A DNA stretch of 37,390 bases from Bacillota bacterium. GTDB taxonomy: Bacteria; Bacillota; Sulfobacillia; Thermaerobacterales; RSA17. The stretch spans positions 1 through 37,390 of the forward strand of contig PKRI01000016.1 of assembly GCA_017577485.1 (NCBI GenBank), in the 5' to 3' direction. Made by a program: the position numbers and the translations under genes. The notes below the pieces were generated by a model, which worked only from the letters and a program-made list of their open reading frames with translations, did not search any database and was not told the DNA's origin. Below, one piece after another: positions 14,688-22,725 of this stretch (its first letter is position 1; every line of letters begins with the position of its first letter).

Positions 14688-17645
14688 ATGCTCCAGCAAC
14701 TGGCCCGGGACACCGGCGTGGAAGTCCGCGCCGACCCGTTCACGCGCTACCTCTACAGCACCGACGGCTCCATCTACGAGATCGAGCCCCTGGGCGTCGC
14801 CTTCCCGCGCCACGAGGACGACGTCATCGCCATCGCCCGCTGGGCGGCCGAGCACGGCGTCGCCCTGCTGCCCCGGGGCGCCGGCACGTCGCTGGCCGGG
14901 CAGACCGTGGGCCGGGCGCTGGTCCTGGACTTCACGAAGCACATGAACCGCATCCTGGACCTGGACGTGGAGTCCAGGACCATGACGGTGGAGCCCGGCG
15001 TCGTGGCCGACCACCTGAACCTGCGGGCCGGCCGCCAGGGGCTGCGCTGGGCGCCGGACCCGTCCACCTCCAACCGGGCCACCGTGGGCGGCATGATCGG
15101 CAACAACTCCTCGGGCGCCCATTCCATCCGCTACGGCATGACCGCCGACTGCCTGGACTCGCTGCGGGTGGTGCTGGCCGGCGGTCAGGTCATCGAAACC
15201 CGCCCGCTGCGGGTCGACGGCCCGGAACTTGCGGCCGTCCTGGCCCGCCGGGACCCGAACGACCGCGAGGCCGCCATCTACCGCGAAGTGCTGGCCGTGG
15301 CCAAAGAATACGCCGCCGACATCGCCGCCCGCTATCCCCAGGCGCCCCGCAACGCCAGCGGCTACGACCTCAAGAAGGCCGTCCGCAATGGGCACGTGGA
15401 CCTGACGCGGCTCGTCTGCGGGTCCGAAGGCACCCTGGGCATCGTCACCCGGGCCGTGCTGCGGTTGGAGCCGCGGCCGCCGGCCCGGGCCCTGGCGGTC
15501 CTGGTCTACGACGACATCGTCACCGCCATGGAAGCCGTGGAGCCGCTTAGGGGCCAGGACGTGTCGGCCATCGAACTGATCGACCGGGCCCTGCTGGACC
15601 TGGCCCGGCTCACCCCCTACCGGGCGGTGGCCGAGGCGTTCCCCGGCGTCACCCAGGCCGTCCTGGCCGTGGAGGTGGAGGGGGATGACGCGGGGCAGGT
15701 GGGCGACGCGGCGGCCCGGCTGGCGGAACTGGGCCGGCGGGAATTGGGCGCGCTGCAGGCCGAGGCGCTGGTGGACCCGGCCGCCCAGCGGCGGCTGTGG
15801 GCCATGCGCAAGGCCGCGGTCCCCATCATGTACCGGATGCCGGGGGACGCCAAGCCCGTCCCGTTCATCGAGGACATGGCCGTGCCGCCCCGGGCGCTTC
15901 CCGACTACGTCCGGGGCCTCAAGGAACTGTTCGCGGGCTACGGCGTCGACAGCGTCATCTACGCCCACGCCGGCGACGGCTGCCTGCACATCCGGCCGGT
16001 CCTCAACCTCAAGGACCCGGCCGACGTGGAGAAGATGGCGCGCCTGGCCGCCGACGCCTGTCGCCTGGTGCTGTCGCTGGGCGGGTCCATGACCGGTGAG
16101 CACGGCGACGGCCTCAGCCGCAGCCAGTGGATCCGCATCCAGTACGGCGAGCGGCTGTACGAGGCGTTCCGCCGCGTCAAGCAGGCCTTCGATCCCCAGG
16201 GCATCATGAACCCCGGCAAGATCGTGGCCGACGACCCCGACCTGCGCCGGCACCTGCGCTACGGGAACGGCTACCGCACCGCTGCCTGGACGCCGGCCCT
16301 GGACTTCTCGGACCAGGGCAGTTTCCAGCAGGCGGTGGAACTGTGCAACGGCTGCGGGTCCTGCCGCAAGGCCACCGGCGGCATGTGCCCCACCTTCCAG
16401 GCCGCCGGCGAGGAGATCATGTCCACCCGCGGGCGGGCCAACCTCATCCGCGGCGCCCTGGGCGGGCGCCTGGACCCGGAGGTGCTGTTCACCCCCGAGT
16501 TCAAGCGGCAGGTGCTGGACTACTGCATCGCCTGCAAGGCCTGCCGGGTCGAGTGCCCGTCGGGGGTGGACATGGCGCGGATCAAGGCCGAGGTGCTGTA
16601 CCACTTCAACCGCCGTCACGGCGTGACGCTGCGCCAGCGGCTGCTGGCCGGTACGCGGCTGCTGTTCCGGTTGGGCAGCATGGCGGCGCCCCTGGCGAAC
16701 CGCCTGGGCCAGTGGGGACCGGCGCGCGCGCTGGCCGAGCGGGTAGCGGGCATCGACCGCCGCCGGCCCCTGCCCCGTTTCGCCCGCACCAGCCTCGAGA
16801 CCTGGATGCGCCGGCGGGGCCTGGGGGCGCCGGGCAACCCCGCCGCGGCGCCCGCAGGGCTGCAAGCCGCAGCCGGCGGGCGGCGGGTGCTGCTCCTCGC
16901 CGACTGCTTCAACAACTACAGTCACCCGGCCGTCGGCATGGCGGCAGTGCAGGTGCTGGAGGGGGCCGGGGTCACGGTGCGGCTGGCGCCCGCGCCCGCC
17001 TGCTGCGGCCGCCCGGCCATCTCCGAAGGCCTGCTGGATGAGGCCCGGGCCATGGCCCGCCGCAACGTCCGGGCGCTGCTGCCCTACGTCCGGGAGGGCT
17101 GGCAGATCGTCGGCCTGGAACCCTCCTGCACGTCGGTCTTCAAGCAGGAGCTGCGGGAACTGCTGGGCTTCGCCGATGAGGGCGCCCGGCAGGTGGCCGA
17201 GGCTACCTGGGACGTGATGGCCTACCTGGGCCACCTGCTGGACGCCGGCGCCCTGGCCCCGGGGGGCGCCGGGGCCGCCGCCGGGGGAGTCGAAACGGCT
17301 GCCGCCGCCGCTTTCACCGCGGGACGCATCACCCTCCACGCCCACTGCCACCAGAAGAGCCTGGGCGCCCACCACGACGCCGTGCGGGTGCTGGAAGCCC
17401 TGACCGGCCTGCCCGTCGACCTGGTCGACGCCGGCTGCTGCGGCATGGCGGGGTCATTCGGCTACAAGCGGGAGCATTACGATTTCTCGGCTCGCATCGC
17501 CGAACGGGTCCGCCAGGGCGTCGAGGAATCCGGCGGGCTGCTGGTGACCACCGGCACCTCCTGCACCGCGCAGCTGGCCGACCTCTTCGGGTGGCGGGCC
17601 TACCATCCCCTGGAGATCCTGGCGGGTCGCGGAGCCGGGGACTGA
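14688..17645 (+). CDS. FAD/Fe-S dehydrogenase of the YdiJ (GlcD-GlcF fusion) type
   Basis: About 985 residues combining three parts. An FAD-binding (PCMH) domain at about 30-210 carries PRGAGTSLAGQ at 62-72. An FAD-oxidase C-terminal domain reaches to about 525. An iron-sulphur part has two clusters (Cys553/556/559/567 and Cys613/616/619/623) and two CCG-type cysteine motifs at 772-773 and 917-918, as in heterodisulfide-reductase-like and GlcF subunits. The family oxidises D-2-hydroxyacids (D-lactate, glycolate, D-2-hydroxyglutarate) and passes electrons to the quinone pool or another acceptor. E. coli YdiJ, of similar length, acts on D-2-hydroxyglutarate; the substrate here is not proven. 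The ATG has GGAGGGGG about 10 bases upstream. No signal peptide or membrane segment is visible, so membrane contact would be peripheral. Confidence 0.88.
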   Translation: MLQQLARDTGVEVRADPFTRYLYSTDGSIYEIEPLGVAFPRHEDDVIAIARWAAEHGVALLPRGAGTSLAGQTVGRALVLDFTKHMNRILDLDVESRTMTVEPGVVADHLNLRAGRQGLRWAPDPSTSNRATVGGMIGNNSSGAHSIRYGMTADCLDSLRVVLAGGQVIETRPLRVDGPELAAVLARRDPNDREAAIYREVLAVAKEYAADIAARYPQAPRNASGYDLKKAVRNGHVDLTRLVCGSEGTLGIVTRAVLRLEPRPPARALAVLVYDDIVTAMEAVEPLRGQDVSAIELIDRALLDLARLTPYRAVAEAFPGVTQAVLAVEVEGDDAGQVGDAAARLAELGRRELGALQAEALVDPAAQRRLWAMRKAAVPIMYRMPGDAKPVPFIEDMAVPPRALPDYVRGLKELFAGYGVDSVIYAHAGDGCLHIRPVLNLKDPADVEKMARLAADACRLVLSLGGSMTGEHGDGLSRSQWIRIQYGERLYEAFRRVKQAFDPQGIMNPGKIVADDPDLRRHLRYGNGYRTAAWTPALDFSDQGSFQQAVELCNGCGSCRKATGGMCPTFQAAGEEIMSTRGRANLIRGALGGRLDPEVLFTPEFKRQVLDYCIACKACRVECPSGVDMARIKAEVLYHFNRRHGVTLRQRLLAGTRLLFRLGSMAAPLANRLGQWGPARALAERVAGIDRRRPLPRFARTSLETWMRRRGLGAPGNPAAAPAGLQAAAGGRRVLLLADCFNNYSHPAVGMAAVQVLEGAGVTVRLAPAPACCGRPAISEGLLDEARAMARRNVRALLPYVREGWQIVGLEPSCTSVFKQELRELLGFADEGARQVAEATWDVMAYLGHLLDAGALAPGGAGAAAGGVETAAAAAFTAGRITLHAHCHQKSLGAHHDAVRVLEALTGLPVDLVDAGCCGMAGSFGYKREHYDFSARIAERVRQGVEESGGLLVTTGTSCTAQLADLFGWRAYHPLEILAGRGAGD

Positions 17646-17648
17646 CTC

Positions 17649-17671
17649 CCCGGCCGGGCCTTCCGGCCGGG
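17649..17671 (+). terminator. Hairpin after the dehydrogenase gene
   Basis: A perfect 9-bp stem (CCCGGCCGG / CCGGCCGGG) with loop GCCTT begins four bases after the stop codon. No T-run follows, so it may terminate weakly, depend on Rho, or only protect the 3' end. The separate promoter-like element 40 bases downstream supports a transcription unit boundary here. Confidence 0.45.
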
Positions 17672-17709
17672 CCGCGTCCGCGACTCCCGGGAGGCCCGCA
17701 GGGGCTTCT

Positions 17710-17718
17710 TGGTATATT
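17710..17718 (+). promoter_or_regulatory. Extended -10 promoter for the Yip1-like gene
   Basis: TGGTATATT fits the extended -10 pattern TG-n-TATAAT with one mismatch. It lies 40 bases upstream of the GTG start at 17759. No clear -35 hexamer is visible 17 bases upstream. Being AT-rich in a very GC-rich setting makes the match more meaningful. Confidence 0.5.
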
Positions 17719-17758
17719 CTTGGAGGTGTGCCGCAGTCCGGAGAAGGGAGGGCGTCCC

Positions 17759-18427
17759 GTGCTCCAGTCACTGGGCGCCGTGCTGCGGATGCCGGTGCAG
17801 CCGGGCGAGGTCTACCCCCTGATCCGGGAACGGTCCCCGGTGCTGTGGCCCATGGTGCTGGTGGCGGCGGTGGGCGTGGTCACCGGGCTGGTCATGCTGC
17901 CTGCCCTTCAGGAGATCGCCATGCGGCAGGTGGCCCTCGATCCCAACCTGCCCGAGGAGGCGGCGGCCATGGTGGGCCCCATCACCACGATCAGCGCCCT
18001 CATCGGCGGCGCCCTGGGCCAGATCTTCTGGGCCCTGATCGCGGCGGCCCTGATGGCCGTGGCCGTGCTGTTCACCGGAGGCCGGCTGCCCTACCGCCTG
18101 GCTCTGAGCCTTTCGCTGACGGCGTACGGCCCGGTGCTGCTGGCTTCCCTCCTGGTGGCGGTGATGACGGCCGCCGGCGTGGTGGAATTCCCCACCGGCA
18201 CCGAAACCTCCGCCGCCATGTTCCTGGGCCGAGAGGCCGCCGGTACCCTGCTCTACCGACTGCTGGCCCTGATCGATCCCTTCGAGTGGTGGTACATCGC
18301 GCTTCTGGCCGGCGGGATCCGCGCCCTGGCCGACACCACGCCCCGGGCCGGCTGGGTCATCGCCGTGCTGGTGTGGCTGGTCCTGTTCGGCGGGCCCACG
18401 CTGCTGGCCACGTCCGTGGCCCTGTGA
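17759..18427 (+). CDS. Yip1-domain membrane protein
   Basis: About 222 residues with five or so hydrophobic segments in the arrangement of bacterial Yip1/YIF1-like proteins: a soluble N-terminus with MPVQPGEVYPLIRER, then a helix beginning PVLWPMVLV and four further helices. The molecular role of bacterial Yip1 proteins is not established. They are often found beside efflux or secretion genes, and here a MacA/MacB-type export operon follows 94 bases downstream on the same strand. The GTG at 17759 has GGGAGGG 6-7 bases upstream, and an extended -10 promoter element is in place. A link with the export operon is an inference from position. Confidence 0.72.
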   Translation: MLQSLGAVLRMPVQPGEVYPLIRERSPVLWPMVLVAAVGVVTGLVMLPALQEIAMRQVALDPNLPEEAAAMVGPITTISALIGGALGQIFWALIAAALMAVAVLFTGGRLPYRLALSLSLTAYGPVLLASLLVAVMTAAGVVEFPTGTETSAAMFLGREAAGTLLYRLLALIDPFEWWYIALLAGGIRALADTTPRAGWVIAVLVWLVLFGGPTLLATSVAL

Positions 18428-18521
18428 ACCCGTGAACGCCGCCAGGGCGTGCCGCGGGGGCGGTCCGCTCCCGTGCAGCCGGCGGCCCGTTCCGCGGCCG
18501 CTGAAGGAGTGATCGTGGTCC

Positions 18522-19769
18522 ATGACGCTGCTGCGCAGCACCGCCGGCCGCCTGGCCCTGCTGGCGGTCCTGGTGGTCCTGGTGGTGGTGGTGAACGTCG
18601 TCCGCGGGGCAGGCTCGTCCCGCGAGACCGAGGTGGAGGGCCTGGAGGTGGCCCCCGGCGACCTGACCGTCGACGTCAGGGCCACCGGGGTCGCCCAGGC
18701 CTTCGAGCCGGTGGAGATCCGGGCGCCCCTCAATGGGCGCCTGGTGGAGGTGGCCGTGGAAGCCGGGGACCAGGTCTCTCCTTCCGACCTGATCGCCCGC
18801 TACGACGCCGAGGACCTGCAGGTCCAGGTCAACCGCCTGCAGCAGGACCTGGCCCAGGCCCGTGCGCATCTGGCGCAGCTGCTGGAGCGGCAGGCCGCCG
18901 CGGGGGAGCAGGCCGCGTCCCAACTGACCCAGGCCGAATCCCGGGTGCGCCAGGCGCGCATCGCCCTGCACAGTGTCCTCCACCTGCCTACCTGGGACCT
19001 GGAGCGCAAGCAGGCTGAGGAGCGGCTGAACGAGGCCGAGGCCGCCCTGGCCGAACTGCAGGCCCGCCTGGAGGCGGAGCAGGTCAGCGCCGAGGAGATC
19101 AGCGCCGCCCGCACCGCCGTCCGGGCCGCCGAGGCGGCCCTGGCCCAGGCCCAGGCCCAACTGGCGGGCACCGACCTCACCACCCCGGACGGCGGGACGG
19201 TCCTGGAGGTGCTGGTGGAGCCCGGCGAGGCGGTGACGGCCGGTCAACTGATCGCCCGCATCGCGCGCCTGGATGTGGTCGAGGTGGTGGCCGAGGTGGA
19301 CGAGACCGACATCGGCCGCATCAAGCCCGGCCTCAGCGCGCGGGTGACCACCCTGGCCTATCCCGACCTCACCTTCACCGCCCAGGTCACCCGCATCGCC
19401 CCCATCGCCCGCCGGCAGGGGCAGGTGGGTGTGTTCGACGTGACGCTGCGGGTGGAGAACGGTGAGGAACTGCTGCGCCCGGGCATGACGGTCACCGTCG
19501 ACATCGAGGCGGAGCGGCGCAGCGGCGACCTGGTGGTGCCCAGCGCGGCGCTGACGGTGCGCGAGGGCCGGAACGGCGTATTCGTCATCCAGGACGGCGT
19601 CGCACGCTTCCGGCCGGTGACGACGGGCCTGACCACCGCCACCCAGGCGGCGATCACCGGCGGTCTCGAATCCGGCGAGATCATCGTGGTCGGGCCGCCG
19701 GCGGTCCTGCGCACCCTGGCCGACGGCGACCGGGTGCGGGTCACCGCCGCGGACGGTGGGGATTCGTGA
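18522..19769 (+). CDS. Efflux adaptor protein (MacA/HlyD family)
   Basis: About 415 residues. An N-terminal hydrophobic anchor lies at about 10-27. The two halves of a biotinyl-lipoyl-like domain at about 64-98 and 222-255 are separated by a long coiled-coil hairpin (about 100-215, rich in Ala, Gln, Glu, Leu heptads). A beta-barrel and membrane-proximal domain follow. This is the layout of periplasmic adaptor proteins; in a Gram-positive cell it would be a membrane-anchored extracellular adaptor working with the MacB-like transporter encoded next. The ATG is preceded by AAGGAG at a longish spacing of 12 bases. The stop overlaps the ATPase GTG start (GTGA), so the three genes are coupled. Confidence 0.9.
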   Translation: MTLLRSTAGRLALLAVLVVLVVVVNVVRGAGSSRETEVEGLEVAPGDLTVDVRATGVAQAFEPVEIRAPLNGRLVEVAVEAGDQVSPSDLIARYDAEDLQVQVNRLQQDLAQARAHLAQLLERQAAAGEQAASQLTQAESRVRQARIALHSVLHLPTWDLERKQAEERLNEAEAALAELQARLEAEQVSAEEISAARTAVRAAEAALAQAQAQLAGTDLTTPDGGTVLEVLVEPGEAVTAGQLIARIARLDVVEVVAEVDETDIGRIKPGLSARVTTLAYPDLTFTAQVTRIAPIARRQGQVGVFDVTLRVENGEELLRPGMTVTVDIEAERRSGDLVVPSAALTVREGRNGVFVIQDGVARFRPVTTGLTTATQAAITGGLESGEIIVVGPPAVLRTLADGDRVRVTAADGGDS

Positions 19770-20464
19770 GCGAAGCCCCGCTGATCCGCCTGCGGGGCGT
19801 CTCCCGCGTCTACCGCACCGGCAGCGTCGAGGTGGCCGCCCTGCAGGGCGTGGACCTGGACGTGGAGGCCGGCGAATTCGTGGCCATCGTCGGCCCCTCG
19901 GGCTCGGGCAAGTCGACGCTGCTGCACATCCTCGGCTGCCTGGACCGGCCCACCGCCGGGCAGTACCTGCTCAAGGGCCGCCCCGTGGACGGCCTGTCCG
20001 ATGACGAACTGGCCGTGGTGCGAAACCGGGAACTGGGCTTCGTGTTCCAGTCCTTCAACCTGCTGCCCCGCATGAGCGCCCTGCGCAACGTGGAGCAGCC
20101 GCTGATCTACGCCCGGGTGCCCGCCGCCGAGCGGCGCCGGCGCGCCGCCGAGGCGCTGGAGCGGGTCGGCCTGGGCCACCGCCTCCACCACCGGCCCAAC
20201 GAACTCTCGGGCGGCGAGCGCCAGCGGGTGGCCGTGGCCCGCGCCCTGGTCAACAACCCCTCGGTGCTGCTGGCGGACGAGCCCACCGGCAACCTGGACA
20301 CCCGAACGGGCCGCGACATCCTGGCGCTGTTCCGGCAACTCAACGAGGCCGGCGTCACCGTCATCCTCATCACCCACGACCTGGAAGTGGCCGCGGAGGC
20401 CAGGCGGATCGTGGAGATCCGCGACGGCCGCATCGTGGGCGAACGGCGGGGTGACGCCCCATGA
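19766..20464 (+). CDS. MacB-type ABC exporter ATPase
   Basis: About 232 residues. Walker A (GPSGSGKST) is near residues 43-51, the signature is LSGGERQR, Walker B is VLLADEPTGNLD, and the switch His is in LITHD. The GNLD D-loop and the short length are typical of the LolD/MacB branch of ABC ATPases, which drive mechanotransmission rather than classical transport across the membrane. It is coupled to the adaptor gene upstream (GTGA overlap) and to the permease gene downstream (ATGA overlap). In this family such units export antimicrobial peptides, lipoproteins or other peptides, but the substrate here is unknown. No regulator is adjacent. Confidence 0.92.
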   Translation: MSEAPLIRLRGVSRVYRTGSVEVAALQGVDLDVEAGEFVAIVGPSGSGKSTLLHILGCLDRPTAGQYLLKGRPVDGLSDDELAVVRNRELGFVFQSFNLLPRMSALRNVEQPLIYARVPAAERRRRAAEALERVGLGHRLHHRPNELSGGERQRVAVARALVNNPSVLLADEPTGNLDTRTGRDILALFRQLNEAGVTVILITHDLEVAAEARRIVEIRDGRIVGERRGDAP

Positions 20465-21654
20465 TGCTCTGGGAAAACATCCTGCTGGCGCTGGATGCCC
20501 TCAGGGTCAACGCCATGCGCACGCTGCTGACCCTGCTGGGCGTGGTGGTGGGCGTGGCGGCCGTGATCAGCGTCATCGCCATCGCCCGCGGGGGGCAGGC
20601 CATGGTCATCCGCGAGGTCGAGGGCCTGGGCAGCGGCATGGTCTGGATCGAGCCCAATTTGGCGGAGCAGTCCGACTTCACCCGCCTGGAACTGCTGGAC
20701 CAGCGCGACCTGGAGGCGGTGTCCCTGTTGCCCGGGGTCGCCGAGGCCTCGCCGATGATCTCCACCTCCATGCCGGCCCGGGTCACCGACGAGTCCCGCG
20801 ACATCACCGTCACCGGCGTGTCGGCCGGCTATGCCCGCGTGCGCAACCTGGACCTGGCGGCCGGCCGCTACTTCACCGAGCGGGAGGTGGCGGCGGGCCA
20901 GCGCCTGGCCGTCGTCAACGAGCAGGTGGTGGAGCGGCTGTTCCCCGGCGCCGAGGCCGGCGACGTCATCGGGGAGGTCCTCTGGCTGGACCGCCATCCC
21001 TTCGTGGTGGTGGGCGTGCTGGAGAGCACCAGCGGCCTGGTGGCCTCGGTGGGCGGGTTCGAGGAGGCCCAGGTCCCCTTCACCACGTTAAGCCGCCTGA
21101 CCGGCGCCGATGAGTTCCTGGCCATCTTCGTGACCCCCGAGGAAGGCGCCGACCTGGACCGGCTCATGGAGGACCTGCGGGCGGCCGTGGAGCGCCACCA
21201 CGGTCCCGGCAAGTTCAGCGTCAACAGCCTGGACCAGGTGCTGGGCGCCATCCGCAGCGTCACCGACATCATGACCCTGGTGGTGGCCGGCATCGCCGCC
21301 ATCGCCCTGCTGGTGGGCGGCATCGGCATCATGAACATCATGCTGGTGTCTGTCACCGAGCGCACCCGGGAGATCGGCATCCGCAAGGCCATCGGCGCGC
21401 GCCGGGCCGACCTGCTGAGCCAGTTCCTGGTGGAGGCGGTGGTGGTGTCGAGCCTGGGCGGCATCATCGGGATCCTGGTGGGGGCCGGGCTGGTGGCGCT
21501 GGTCAGCGCCGTGGCGAACCTGCCCTCGCTGCTGACACCGGGGTCCATCCTGCTGGCCTTCGGCTTCGCGGTGCTGGTGGGCGTGGTCTTCGGCGTCTAC
21601 CCGGCCAACAAGGCCGCCCGTCAGGATCCCATCGAGGCGCTGCGCTACGAGTGA
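20461..21654 (+). CDS. MacB/FtsX-type ABC exporter permease
   Basis: About 397 residues. The layout is one N-terminal transmembrane helix (around residues 17-40, TLLTLLGVVVGVAAVISVIA), a large extracytoplasmic MacB-PCD domain (about 50-270), and three C-terminal helices. The family signature GIGIMNIMLVSVTERTREIG sits around the second helix, followed by GIRKAIGARR. The C-terminal end YPANKAARQDPIEALRYE is also characteristic. It completes a separate-subunit MacAB-like system (adaptor, ATPase, permease), as found in many Gram-positive bacteria. The ATG overlaps the ATPase stop. The gene ends 48 bases before the convergent alcohol dehydrogenase gene. Confidence 0.93.
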   Translation: MMLWENILLALDALRVNAMRTLLTLLGVVVGVAAVISVIAIARGGQAMVIREVEGLGSGMVWIEPNLAEQSDFTRLELLDQRDLEAVSLLPGVAEASPMISTSMPARVTDESRDITVTGVSAGYARVRNLDLAAGRYFTEREVAAGQRLAVVNEQVVERLFPGAEAGDVIGEVLWLDRHPFVVVGVLESTSGLVASVGGFEEAQVPFTTLSRLTGADEFLAIFVTPEEGADLDRLMEDLRAAVERHHGPGKFSVNSLDQVLGAIRSVTDIMTLVVAGIAAIALLVGGIGIMNIMLVSVTERTREIGIRKAIGARRADLLSQFLVEAVVVSSLGGIIGILVGAGLVALVSAVANLPSLLTPGSILLAFGFAVLVGVVFGVYPANKAARQDPIEALRYE

Positions 21655-21702
21655 CGCCGCGGCCGCTTCAGGACCTCCCGCGGCCCGCGGGTCAGGTCGA
21701 CG

Positions 21703-22725
21703 TCACGGGCGCAGGACGACGCGCCCTGCGGAGCGCCGCTGGGCCATGCGCCGGTGGGCCTCGGCGGCCTCGTTCAGCGGCAGGACCACGTCCACTTCCG
21801 GGCGGATGCGCCCGAGCCGCACCAGTTCCGCCACCCGGCGAACGTCGGCGCTGCTGGCGCCCTTGCTGCCCAGCAGGGCCACCGAGCGCTGGATGATCAG
21901 GCCCGGGTTGAAGGGCATGGACTCCCCGGTCACCTGGCCGATGAAGCAGACGCGGCCGCCGTCCCGAACGCTGCGGATGGTGGACGCCCACACCGGCGTG
22001 CCCACGTGGTCCACCACCAGGTCCACGCCGCCGGTCAGGGACCGCACCTGCTGGTGGAAGCGGCCGTCGGGCGCCAGGATCACCTCGTCGGCCCCGGCCG
22101 CCCGGATGCGGTCCACCTTGGCTTCCGACGTGGTCACCGCCAGCACGCGGGCACCCATGGCCCGGGCCAGCTGAACGGTGTGCAGGCCGGTGCCGCCCCC
22201 GGCGCCCGTGACCAGCACCGTCTCGCCGGGCAGCAGCCGGGACGTGACCGCCAGGGCCCGGTAGGACGTGCCGATGCCGCACCCGAACAGCGCCGCGTGC
22301 TCCAGGGGCACGCCGTCGGGCACCGGCACCAGGGACCGGGCCGGCGCCACCATGTACTGGGCGTAGCCCCCCGCCAGGCCGTGGCCGAACATCCGCCCCC
22401 TCCGGCAGAGATGGTCGCTGCCCGAAAGGCAGGCGTCGCAGGCGCCGCAGGCGGCCACCTGCAGGGTGCACACCCGGTCGCCGGGCGCGGGCCACGTCAC
22501 GCCGGGGCCTACCGCCTCGACGACGCCCGCCACCTCGTGGCCGGGCACCACGGGCAGGGTCAGGCCGTGGCGGATGTGGCCCGCCCGGGTCAGCAGGTCG
22601 TGGTAGCAGACGCCCGCCGCCGCCACCCGGATCAGCACCTCGCCGGCGCCCGGTTCCGGGTCGGGCAGGTCCCTCAGCCTGAGCACGTCGGGATCGCCGA
22701 ATTCCTCCAGGACGACGGCCTTCAC
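21703..22725 (-). CDS. Zinc-dependent medium-chain alcohol dehydrogenase family protein
   Basis: About 340 residues with the two-domain MDR fold. Catalytic zinc ligands are suggested by GVCYHDLL near residue 38 and PGHEVAGVVEAVG near 62. The structural zinc site is the four-cysteine loop CGACDACLSGSDHLC. The NAD(P)-binding Rossmann motif reads VLVTGAGGGTGLHTVQ. The metal sites mark it as a zinc alcohol dehydrogenase or crotonyl-CoA reductase-like enzyme rather than a zinc-free quinone reductase. The substrate is unknown. The GTG start at 22725 overlaps the folC stop (GTGA) and has GGGAGG 9 bases upstream. It is the last gene of the hemQ-folP-folC operon, without an evident metabolic tie to it. 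Confidence 0.88.
   Translation of the reverse strand: MKAVVLEEFGDPDVLRLRDLPDPEPGAGEVLIRVAAAGVCYHDLLTRAGHIRHGLTLPVVPGHEVAGVVEAVGPGVTWPAPGDRVCTLQVAACGACDACLSGSDHLCRRGRMFGHGLAGGYAQYMVAPARSLVPVPDGVPLEHAALFGCGIGTSYRALAVTSRLLPGETVLVTGAGGGTGLHTVQLARAMGARVLAVTTSEAKVDRIRAAGADEVILAPDGRFHQQVRSLTGGVDLVVDHVGTPVWASTIRSVRDGGRVCFIGQVTGESMPFNPGLIIQRSVALLGSKGASSADVRRVAELVRLGRIRPEVDVVLPLNEAAEAHRRMAQRRSAGRVVLRP

Noticed and set aside
14517..17375. A 952-residue minus-strand open frame opposite the FAD/Fe-S dehydrogenase
   Set aside because: It has no family motifs and a His/Gly/Arg/Pro-rich composition typical of antisense frames in GC-rich genes. The plus-strand frame has all expected cofactor motifs.
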